NCBI GenBank assembly: GCA_030689795.1 | Contig: JAUYEO010000124.1 | Coordinates: 1 to 7,328, forward strand | Direction of reading: 5' to 3' | DNA length: 7,328 nt | DNA from: Desulfobacterales bacterium | GTDB taxonomy: Bacteria; Desulfobacterota; Desulfobacteria; Desulfobacterales; RPRI01 | Shown: in pieces, positions 1 through 5,540 of the stretch | Layout: the number at the start of each line of letters is the position of its first letter | Position numbering within the stretch: the first letter of the stretch is position 1 | The notes under the pieces: generated by a model | Told to the model about the DNA's origin: nothing | Database searches by the model: none | What the model saw: the letters and a program-made list of their open reading frames with translations, nothing else | Position numbers and translations under genes: made by a program

Positions 1-129
1 TTCTCCTGCTATTACTTTCAGTGAAACCCCGTCAACGGCATATACTTTACCGGTTTTCCTGCGGAAGACACCCCCGTAAACAGGAAAATGTACTTTAAGA
101 TTTTTAGTTTCCAGCAGGTATTCAGGCAT
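1..129 (-). CDS. Oligopeptide/dipeptide ABC transporter ATP-binding protein, DppF/OppF type (N-terminal fragment)
   Basis: Partial gene: only the first 43 codons lie in the window and the rest runs off the left edge. The peptide starts MPEYLLETKNLKVHFPVYGG and continues through a VFRRKTG segment to YAVDGVSLKVIAGE. This is the usual opening of DppF/OppF ATPases: first beta strand, an aromatic/basic insert, then A-V-D-x-V-S just before the Walker A region, which itself is outside the window. It should be the second cytoplasmic ATPase, pairing with the DppD-like protein to power import. The ATG at 129-127 overlaps the end of the upstream ATPase gene by 8 nt (ATGCCTGA) in a different frame. No good Shine-Dalgarno precedes it, so translational coupling is likely. 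That it is DppF-like rather than another copy of DppD is inferred from the N-terminal sequence and from its position. Confidence 0.85.
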   Translation of the reverse strand, partial: MPEYLLETKNLKVHFPVYGGVFRRKTGKVYAVDGVSLKVIAGE

Positions 130-1099
130 AAAGATAGCAACTCACTTCATGTTCATTTTCAATACGGAAAGCGGGAGGAGAAACAGTCCCGCACACGGCC
201 ATTGCCTCAGGGCACCGGTTCCTGAATCTGCAGCCCCCGGGAAGTTCATGAAGGGCGGGAACCATGCCCTTTATAACATGCAGCTTCGTTTTTCTCTTTC
301 CTTCAAGGCGCGGAATGGATAAAAGAAGCCCTTTTGTATAAGGATGCATCGGCTCTTTAAAAAGCTTATCGACAGGCGCCTTCTCGGCCACTTTTCCGGC
401 ATACATTACAAGCACCCTGTCGCTTGTTTCGGCAATAACTCCAAGCGCATGTGTAATAAAAATTATTGCCATGCCGGTTTCATCCTGAAGACTCTTCATA
501 AGATCGAGTATCTGCGCCTGTATTGTCACATCAAGAGCAGTAGTAGGTTCATCGGCTATCAGGATATCGGGTTTGCACGCAAGCGCCATTGCAATCATCA
601 CCCTCTGGCGCATGCCTCCCGATATATGATGAGGATATTCCTCCATGCGTTTTTTGGGATCTGAAATACCGACTTTTTGCAGCATCCCTGCCGATTCTTC
701 CCGGATCTCTTTTTCATTCATGCCGGGATAACGAAGCTTGAAAACTTCTCCGATCTGATCGCCTATCCTGTGAACCGGGTTTAATGCCGTCATCGGCTCC
801 TGGAATATCATGGATATCCTGTTTCCACGTATCTCATGCATCTTTTCGGCAGGCAAAGCCGCTATGTCGGTTCCGGCAAAAATGACGCGCCCTCCCTCTA
901 TGCGGCCGGATGGCTTGGGAAGAAGCCTCATGATCGAGAGAGCCGTAACGCTTTTTCCGCACCCGGATTCCCCGACAATGCCAAGAACCTCTCCTTTGTT
1001 TACCTCAAAGCCGACATCATCAACGGCCCGTATTCTGCCCGCTTCAGTCTCAAATGACGTCACAAGATTTTCAACCCTCAATATGGCATCTTTATTCAT
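122..1099 (-). CDS. Oligopeptide/dipeptide ABC transporter ATP-binding protein, DppD/OppD type
   Basis: Complete 325-residue cytoplasmic ATPase of a peptide-type importer, normal length for DppD/OppD. Visible motifs are Walker A GESGCGKS at 43-50, Q-loop Q100 in IFQEPM, signature ISGGMRQR at 159-166, Walker B ILIADEP at 179-185, D-loop ALD at 188-190, and switch histidine H217. After the ATPase core comes the family's C-terminal oligopeptide extension with HPYTKGLL (252-259) and a cysteine set C290, C296, C303 and C321. In relatives of known structure this set binds a 4Fe-4S cluster. The residue after the switch histidine is Ala (THAL) where this family normally has Asp (THDL). The gene follows the binding-protein gene after 33 nt of GAGG-bearing heptamers, which supply its ribosome-binding site, and overlaps the next ATPase by 8 nt. 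The transported substrate cannot be read from the ATPase. Confidence 0.95.
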   Translation of the reverse strand: MNKDAILRVENLVTSFETEAGRIRAVDDVGFEVNKGEVLGIVGESGCGKSVTALSIMRLLPKPSGRIEGGRVIFAGTDIAALPAEKMHEIRGNRISMIFQEPMTALNPVHRIGDQIGEVFKLRYPGMNEKEIREESAGMLQKVGISDPKKRMEEYPHHISGGMRQRVMIAMALACKPDILIADEPTTALDVTIQAQILDLMKSLQDETGMAIIFITHALGVIAETSDRVLVMYAGKVAEKAPVDKLFKEPMHPYTKGLLLSIPRLEGKRKTKLHVIKGMVPALHELPGGCRFRNRCPEAMAVCGTVSPPAFRIENEHEVSCYLYA

Positions 1100-1132
1100 G
1101 CCTCATTCCTCACGCCTCTGGCCTCATGCCTC
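1098..1132 (-). repeat. Heptamer tandem array (5 units) forming the whole spacer and supplying the RBS of the DppD-like gene
   Basis: Read on the minus strand, the bases right after the binding-protein stop codon fall into five consecutive 7-base units. Units begin at 1132, 1125, 1118, 1111 and 1104; the consensus is GAGGCRT and the first and last units are identical GAGGCAT. All five keep GAGG. The last unit runs into the ATG of the ATPase gene (1099-1097). The GAGG at 1111-1108 sits 8 nt before the start codon, which is good Shine-Dalgarno spacing. The other ATG/GTG triplets created by the repeat (for example at 1127, 1113 and 1106) run into stops within a few codons, so only the last start opens the long frame. 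Confidence 0.9.
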
Positions 1133-2968
1133 TCAATCAATTTTCATCGTTATCGACTTCATCTTATATGTCTCGTCAATGATCGTAACGGGTTTAAACT
1201 TTATTTCTTTTTTCATCGCTTCTTTTGTCTCGTTATAAACTTTTTCATCAAACCAGAAAAGCCCTCCCGCCATACTTCCAAAAGGATCAAAAAGGCTCGT
1301 TGAATGTTTCGTCCCGGGAATTGCCGGAAATTTCCACCATCTCCAGTAGGCATGGCGTACATAAGGAACCATGAAAGTCGGAACAAAAACCCCCGCATCA
1401 TCTATTTTTTGCTGGATATTAACTGAGAGCTTTATCCTCTCTTCCTCTTCAAGGGAATTCCGGTATGCATCTATGAGTCTGTCCATTTCAGGATCATCGG
1501 TATTTGTTATGTTGTTCGTCTGGGGCTTGTGGGCATTTGCCGAATGGAAGTGTTCCCAGTACTGCGGCCTGAAAGATGTGCTCCAGCCCATCCAGGCCAC
1601 GTCATGCTTTTTCTCAAGAAATTTCTTGAAAGCGGCTGTCGGATCAAGCTGCTGAAGCCGGAGTTCAATTCCGGCTTTCTTCGCCTCTTCCTTCAAAACA
1701 ACAAGTCTTGGAGTATGAGTTTCGGAGCCGTAAGTAACCTCAACTGAAAAGCGGTTTTCGCTCTTTTCCCATATGCCGTCGGGACCACGGTTCCAGCCTG
1801 CCTTTTTCATATAGTAGTCGACTTTTTCAAGATCAAACCTTCTTGCCCTTATCTTCTCATTTGAATACCTCCCGTAACCGACAAAGCCGTGTTCGAGCCT
1901 GAAATAATCGTTTCTTAAAACCTTCTCTATCACTCTCTCCACATTCATCGCGTGGGCAAATGCATATCTTACATTTATATCTTTAAATATCTCCCTGTCC
2001 TGATTCAGCCACAATCCCATGGCAGACTGCTGTGTGTCGTTGAAAAACCAGATCTTATGAACATACCCGTTCTCAATTACAGGCGTCTTTGATTTAACAT
2101 GCCAGTACTCCGGTATCGTGAGGCCGAACTCATCTTCCTTTCCCTTCTTGAAATACTCCCATATCATGTTCATATCACGCACAACCGTGAATATCACCTT
2201 CTCCACATTATAACGGTTTTTGAAATACTTAAGTTCATCTCCCCACCAGTCGTTTTTGCGCTTGAAAACAATATGTTTTCCTTTAACAAATTCGCTCATC
2301 TGGTAAGGCCCGGTGTTGGGCACAATCTCCCAGTTGTATTTTCTTACAAAACTATCATCCAGCTTTCCGTAATAGTGGCCGGGAGTCGGGTTTATTCCAA
2401 GCTTGAGATAAAGATCCGGTTCCGCCTTGGTGGCGACAACAGCAAGCGTATAATCATCATAAACGACAACCTTATCTATCTCCTTCGTGTAATAATCATT
2501 GTACCAGGGCGCCACGATATGCTTTGAGCGCATGAACTCAAGCGTGTACGCGAAATCTTTTGCCGTAACAGGCATTCCGTCCGACCAGTGCGCTTTCCTG
2601 TTAAGCCTGAAATACATCGTCTTTTTATCTTTCCCGAAAGCCCAGTGGGTTGCAAGTTCAGGAATGATATTTAACGTGTTCGGATGAATTCCTATAAGGG
2701 AGAGGTGGTTGTCCAGAATGGCGCTTCTGAAGCTTCCGTTGGAATCCGGGCCGACAAAGCGATATGTCATTGGAAAACTCATTATGGCGGCGTGAAGCGT
2801 TCCGCCTCTTTTTGCTTCAGGCGAAGCAAATACGGGATCGGAGTCATTCGTGAGCCATTTTATATCTTTCGGGAGTTCCGGAGCGGTGGCATATGACGGT
2901 GCATGCAAAAATAATATTCCGGCAACCAGGGCAAGCTTAAAAACCGTTTTTACAATTATTCTCAACAT
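1133..2968 (-). CDS. YejA-like periplasmic peptide-binding protein (SBP family 5)
   Basis: Complete 611-residue solute-binding protein. The N terminus is a classical signal peptide: basic MLRIIVK, a hydrophobic core around residues 9-21, and probable signal peptidase I cleavage after SYA (residue 27). No lipobox Cys is present, so it should be free in the periplasm. The family-5 core shows IIPELATHW (101-109), YFRLNRKAHWSDGMPVTAKD (119-138), PNTGPYQ (217-223) and a C-terminal FVPTFMVPYVRHAYWRWW region. KRGGTL, APWYNDYYT and a YWEHFHSANA-NNI-DDPEMDRLID stretch resemble the YejA branch, as does the length of about 600 residues. It delivers ligand, probably peptides, to the YejB/YejE-like permeases. 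The start ATG has AAGGAG at 2986-2981, 12 nt upstream, which is rather far. Unlike E. coli yejABEF, the gene lies after the permeases. YejA-like assignment rests on remembered similarity. Confidence 0.9.
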   Translation of the reverse strand: MLRIIVKTVFKLALVAGILFLHAPSYATAPELPKDIKWLTNDSDPVFASPEAKRGGTLHAAIMSFPMTYRFVGPDSNGSFRSAILDNHLSLIGIHPNTLNIIPELATHWAFGKDKKTMYFRLNRKAHWSDGMPVTAKDFAYTLEFMRSKHIVAPWYNDYYTKEIDKVVVYDDYTLAVVATKAEPDLYLKLGINPTPGHYYGKLDDSFVRKYNWEIVPNTGPYQMSEFVKGKHIVFKRKNDWWGDELKYFKNRYNVEKVIFTVVRDMNMIWEYFKKGKEDEFGLTIPEYWHVKSKTPVIENGYVHKIWFFNDTQQSAMGLWLNQDREIFKDINVRYAFAHAMNVERVIEKVLRNDYFRLEHGFVGYGRYSNEKIRARRFDLEKVDYYMKKAGWNRGPDGIWEKSENRFSVEVTYGSETHTPRLVVLKEEAKKAGIELRLQQLDPTAAFKKFLEKKHDVAWMGWSTSFRPQYWEHFHSANAHKPQTNNITNTDDPEMDRLIDAYRNSLEEEERIKLSVNIQQKIDDAGVFVPTFMVPYVRHAYWRWWKFPAIPGTKHSTSLFDPFGSMAGGLFWFDEKVYNETKEAMKKEIKFKPVTIIDETYKMKSITMKID

Positions 2969-2980
2969 GTTTACTCTAAA

Positions 2981-2986
2981 CTCCTT
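2981..2986 (-). promoter_or_regulatory. Shine-Dalgarno site of the binding-protein gene
   Basis: The minus strand reads AAGGAG here, a near-perfect anti-16S match, 12 nt before the ATG at 2968. The spacing is longer than the usual 5-9 nt. No closer in-frame start is visible, and the signal peptide begins properly at this ATG, which supports the chosen start. Confidence 0.5.
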
Positions 2987-3002
2987 GTCCCCGGTTTATG
3001 AC

Positions 3003-3100
3003 TCGTACATCGAATTTCGAATATCGAATATCGTACTTAGTTGTTCGTGATTCATGGGTTGTTTTTCGAAGTTCGACGTCCGATATTCTGCTCACGTGCT
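3003..3100. repeat. Degenerate heptamer tandem array, 13-14 units, TCGNANT-type
   Basis: On the plus strand, 7-base units stay in one unbroken phase from 3003 to about 3100. The best-conserved part, 3003-3037, has TCGTACA, TCGAATT, two copies of TCGAATA, and TCGTACT. After weaker units, the units at 3066, 3073 and 3080 (TCGAAGT, TCGACGT, CCGATAT) are in exactly the same register. Over the 13 units starting 3003-3087, position 1 is T in 12, position 2 is C in 11 and position 3 is G in 11. The period excludes coding selection. The array lies between the yejE-like stop and the yejA-like start. Confidence 0.85.
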
Positions 3101-3105
3101 TTCCA

Positions 3106-3137
3106 CTTGAACCCTCGAATCCTTGAATCCTTGACCC
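3106..3137. repeat. Octamer tandem array, 4 units, CTTGAATC-type
   Basis: Four contiguous 8-base units on the plus strand begin at 3106, 3114, 3122 and 3130: CTTGAACC, CTCGAATC, CTTGAATC and CTTGACCC. The period changes here from 7 to 8. The first unit with its next base, CTTGAACCC, is the exact reverse complement of GGGTTCAAG at 5397-5405 in the other large spacer, so the words recur between loci. Confidence 0.85.
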
Positions 3138-3143
3138 CTTATA

Positions 3144-3178
3144 TTCACTTTTCACCTTTCACTATTCTCTATTCACTT
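3144..3178. repeat. Heptamer tandem array, 5 units, TTCACTW-type
   Basis: Five contiguous 7-base units on the plus strand begin at 3144, 3151, 3158, 3165 and 3172. The consensus is TTCACTW; each unit differs from it by no more than one base. On the minus strand, which is the sense strand of the operon, the words are purine-rich (AAGTGAA). The register is shifted by one base relative to the heptamer array at 3003-3100, so this is a separate array. Confidence 0.88.
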
Positions 3179-3185
3179 CCTTTTA

Positions 3186-3217
3186 CTTTGTGCCTTTGTG
3201 CCTCTGTGGCTTTGACC
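3186..3217. repeat. Octamer tandem array, 4 units, CTTTGTGC-type
   Basis: Four contiguous 8-base units begin at 3186, 3194, 3202 and 3210: CTTTGTGC twice, then CTCTGTGG and CTTTGACC. On the operon's sense strand the words read GCACAAAG and similar. The block starts only 3 nt after the stop codon of the yejE-like gene, so repeat sequence abuts the gene end. Confidence 0.85.
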
Positions 3218-3220
3218 CTT

Positions 3221-4273
3221 TTATTCATACGTCGTATACATCTTAGGATCAAACGCCTCCCTTACCGCCTCTCCGATGAATGTAACGGCAATGAGCGTTA
3301 TTGTCATCGCTCCTATAACGGATGCTCCTATCCACCATGAATCCATGTGTGTCCAGGCCTGCTGCAGAAGTTCGCCCCAGCTCGGCGTGGGTGGAGCAAG
3401 GCCGAATCCCAGGTAATCAAGGGATGTAAGGGCCACGATACCGCCCGAAACGGCAAAAGGCGCGTAAGTTACTATCACGGATATCGTATTCGGAATGATG
3501 TGCCTGAAAATAATCCGGCTGTCCGAAGCGCCGAGCGCCTTTGCCGCAAGAACATATTCCCTTGCCTTCTCCTTGTATGTCACTGTCCGTATGATCCAGG
3601 TCATCCCTATCCACCCGAAAAAAGCCATTATAAGTATAAGAGTAATAAAGCCCGGCACAACAATTGAAGATATGATTATGATCACATATAGAAACGGAAC
3701 ATTCGACCAGATTTCAATTATCCGCTGGAAAAAAAGATCGAACTTTCCCCCGAAATAACCCATTGCGCTTCCGATGCTTATACCTATGCCGAAGTCAAAG
3801 AGAAGCAGAAGAAGAGAAAAAACTATGGCAATCCTGAATCCGTAAACAAGGCGGGCAAGAATATCCCTGCCGACATTGTCGGTGCCCATGTAATGCTTTT
3901 CTGCGAATGAAGGCGGAAACGGAGGGAACCTGTCTTCCCTGAGGTCATTCTCGTAAGCATTATACGGAACCGGAGGCATGAGAACCCAGCGTCCTTTTCC
4001 TTCTTGCTTAAAACGCTTCTGAAGCTGCCGGTAGTTTGTTTCATAATCATAATCAAGACCGAATGTTTTACCAGGATTCATGCTTCCATAGACCGGAAAA
4101 TAGTATCTTCCATCATGGCAGACAATAAGAGCCCTGCTGTTTACAAGCGCTTCGGCAAAAAGAGAGGCAAGAATCATCAGGGTCAGAATTATAAAGGAGT
4201 AGTATCCCCGCCTTATCGATCTGAAGCGTTTGATTTTTTTTATGGTAAGAGGATTCAGACGCATATTTTTCAC
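3221..4273 (-). CDS. YejE-like peptide ABC transporter permease
   Basis: Inner-membrane permease subunit, 350 residues from the GTG at 4273 or 347 from the ATG at 4264. The first membrane segment is at about 25-44, followed by a periplasmic loop with CHDGRYYFPVYG (52-63), a YejE hallmark. Then come MGTDNVGRDILAR (129-141), further membrane segments near 147-170, 194-223, 265-285 and 315-333, and the EAA loop EYVLAAKALGASDSRIIFRH (239-258) that docks on the ATPases. The end GEAVREAFDPK is typical of YejE. The GTG overlaps the yejB-like stop by 4 nt (GTGA). However, MRLNPLTIKKIKRFRSIRRG from the ATG lines up with the remembered start of E. coli YejE, and GAGTGA lies a few bases before it, so I favour 4264. 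It pairs with the YejB-like subunit as the translocation pore. Confidence 0.93.
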   Translation of the reverse strand: MKNMRLNPLTIKKIKRFRSIRRGYYSFIILTLMILASLFAEALVNSRALIVCHDGRYYFPVYGSMNPGKTFGLDYDYETNYRQLQKRFKQEGKGRWVLMPPVPYNAYENDLREDRFPPFPPSFAEKHYMGTDNVGRDILARLVYGFRIAIVFSLLLLLFDFGIGISIGSAMGYFGGKFDLFFQRIIEIWSNVPFLYVIIIISSIVVPGFITLILIMAFFGWIGMTWIIRTVTYKEKAREYVLAAKALGASDSRIIFRHIIPNTISVIVTYAPFAVSGGIVALTSLDYLGFGLAPPTPSWGELLQQAWTHMDSWWIGASVIGAMTITLIAVTFIGEAVREAFDPKMYTTYE

Positions 4274-5301
4274 TCGAACTTAACCCGCGGATCGACAATT
4301 GCAACGCATATGTCGGAAAGAATATTTCCTATAAGGAGCAGAAGAGACGAAATGACAAGTATTCCGAGAACAACGGGATAATCGCGTTCGATAATCGCTT
4401 CATATCCCAGAAGCCCCATTCCGTTTATATTGAAAACCTTCTCGATCAAAAAAGAGCCCATCAGAATAATCGAAATGTTATTCCCGAAATGGGTTGCAAC
4501 CGGGATAAGGCTGTTTCTTAAAGCATGCCGGAAAACAGCCTTTTTAAATGGAAGGCCTTTTGCGATTGCGGTACGGACATAATCCGAAGAGAGATTGTCG
4601 AGAAGCGTGTTTTTCATCAAAAAGGTCATGACTGAAAACGAACCGACCATGTAGGCTGCAAGAGGAAGAGCCGTATGCCACAGGATATCCGCTGTTTTAT
4701 GAAAGAGATTGAAATTTTCAAAGTCCTCGCTTATCATTCCACCCAGCGGGAATATGTCCCATCGTGAGGAAAAAAGAATTAACAGCAGAACCCCTATCAC
4801 CCATCCGGGAACAGCATAACCGGTAAAGACTATGACAGATGTTGTATTATCGAAAGAGCTTTTATGTTTTATGGCTTTTATGATCCCAAGAGGTATGCAT
4901 ATTCCGTAGACGAGTGTCATTGTTATTATACCGAAATAGAGGGATATGGGAATCCGTTCTTTTATCATGCCCCAGACAGGATCATAATAGCGGGTCGATA
5001 CCCCCAGATCGCCTTTAAGAACCTTTCCCATCCACAGAAAATAGCTGGTTAAAACCGGTTTGTCGAAACCGTAATATTTTTTCAGCTCTTCGATCTGCTC
5101 TTCAGAGAGGGGCTGGTTCTGATCCCGCGAAGATGGTCTTGCTCCGCTTTTTCCGTCCATGCTCTGCATCTGCTGGGCCTGGGCTATCATGCGCTCAATG
5201 GGTCCTCCCGGCACGAACCTCGTAATTACAAAAACCATGACGGTGATTCCCAGAAAGGTGGGCAGGATCAATAAAAGGCGTCTTAAAATGTATGTCGTCA
5301 T
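4270..5301 (-). CDS. YejB-like peptide ABC transporter permease
   Basis: Inner-membrane permease subunit of 343 residues, first gene of the operon. It opens MTTYILRRLLLILPTFLGIT with membrane segment 1 at about 8-28, then FVPGGPIERMIA. A long periplasmic loop (about 35-115) contains KKYYGFDKPVLTSYFLWM and GDLGVS, as in YejB/DppB proteins. Further segments lie near 118-141, 156-178, 207-228, 270-290 and 312-335. The EAA loop DYVRTAIAKGLPFKKAVFRH is at 240-259. NGMGLLGYEAIIERDYPV (293-310) and the end VDPRVKFE match the YejB branch. The loop insert at 42-64, rich in Gln, Ser and Arg, corresponds to a variable insert in YejB. The start ATG is preceded by CGGAGAA about 13 nt upstream, a long spacing. 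The stop overlaps the next permease start by 4 nt, implying coupling. Confidence 0.93.
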   Translation of the reverse strand: MTTYILRRLLLILPTFLGITVMVFVITRFVPGGPIERMIAQAQQMQSMDGKSGARPSSRDQNQPLSEEQIEELKKYYGFDKPVLTSYFLWMGKVLKGDLGVSTRYYDPVWGMIKERIPISLYFGIITMTLVYGICIPLGIIKAIKHKSSFDNTTSVIVFTGYAVPGWVIGVLLLILFSSRWDIFPLGGMISEDFENFNLFHKTADILWHTALPLAAYMVGSFSVMTFLMKNTLLDNLSSDYVRTAIAKGLPFKKAVFRHALRNSLIPVATHFGNNISIILMGSFLIEKVFNINGMGLLGYEAIIERDYPVVLGILVISSLLLLIGNILSDICVAIVDPRVKFE

Positions 5302-5356
5302 TTTATGATGTTATTCTCCGGGGGCTTACTATATTAAAAAATTTCCTTTTTCTCCT

Positions 5357-5383
5357 ATTATCTGAAAAGCTTTTATATCTCAA
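5357..5383 (-). promoter_or_regulatory. Candidate sigma70-type promoter of the importer operon
   Basis: On the minus strand, TTGAGA (5383-5378, 5 of 6 to TTGACA) and GATAAT (5362-5357, 5 of 6 to TATAAT) are separated by 15 nt, a little short of the usual 16-18. They lie in an A/T-rich stretch about 55 nt before the yejB-like ATG, correctly oriented for the operon. This is pattern matching only. Confidence 0.35.
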
Positions 5384-5397
5384 GCCAAAAAGGGAAG

Positions 5398-5437
5398 GGT
5401 TCAAGGAGTCAAGTGGTTGAGGAGTCAAGTGGCAGGG
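5398..5437. repeat. Octamer/16-mer tandem array in the divergent spacer
   Basis: Five 8-base units on the plus strand begin at 5398, 5406, 5414, 5422 and 5430. Units 2 and 4 are identical GAGTCAAG and are each followed by TGG, so an 11-base word GAGTCAAGTGG recurs exactly at 5406 and 5422, a 16-base step. The 16-base register may persist further: ACACGA occurs at 5439 and again at 5455. GGGTTCAAG at 5397-5405 is the reverse complement of a word in the 3106-3137 octamer array. A paired operator is a possible alternative reading of the 11-base repeat. Confidence 0.75.
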
Positions 5438-5502
5438 AACACGAATTGCCATTGACACGATTTATAAATTATTGTTAACAGTCACATTAATATGTCGGCA
5501 CA

Positions 5503-5537
5503 AACCAGGAACCTGAAACCAGAGACTAGGAATTTAA
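5503..5537 (+). repeat. Heptamer tandem array before the M24 gene, AACCAGA-type, supplying its RBS
   Basis: Seven-base units begin at 5503, 5510, 5517 and 5524 (AACCAGG, AACCTGA, AACCAGA, GACTAGG), with a decayed fifth at 5531. The array ends 3 nt before the ATG of the M24 gene. Its fourth unit with the following AA provides AGGAA at 5528-5532, 8 nt before the start codon, a good Shine-Dalgarno site. The purine-rich strand is the sense strand of the gene. Confidence 0.75.
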
Positions 5538-5540
5538 TAC

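Noticed and set aside
122..129. Frameshifted or broken fused YejF ATPase
   Set aside because: The first ATPase ends with a normal full-length C-terminal cysteine extension, and the second begins at its own ATG with a proper DppF N terminus, so two genes are more likely than a sequencing or real frameshift.
810..1238. Plus-strand open frame of about 140 codons over the ATPase start and binding-protein end
   Set aside because: It runs antisense across two clear genes and the repeat spacer and has no recognisable domain, as expected for a chance frame opposite real genes.
2099..2527. Plus-strand open frame of about 140 codons inside the binding-protein gene
   Set aside because: Antisense to a strongly supported family-5 binding protein; no domain and no separate ribosome-binding signal was recognised.
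3010..3037. Operator or hairpin based on TTCGAA and GTAC palindromes
   Set aside because: The short palindromes arise from repeating TCGAAT words; longer arms do not pair consistently, so no specific hairpin or operator is supported.
3003..3217. CRISPR-like repeat array
   Set aside because: Units are only 7-8 bases, tandem without spacers, and differ in word and period between blocks; no cas genes are present.
5452..5480. Sigma70 promoter for the M24 gene with a perfect TTGACA at 5452-5457
   Set aside because: At 16-18 nt spacing no hexamer matches TATAAT at more than 3 of 6 positions, and the TTGACA lies in a region that may itself be repeat-derived. It is possible but not supported enough to annotate.
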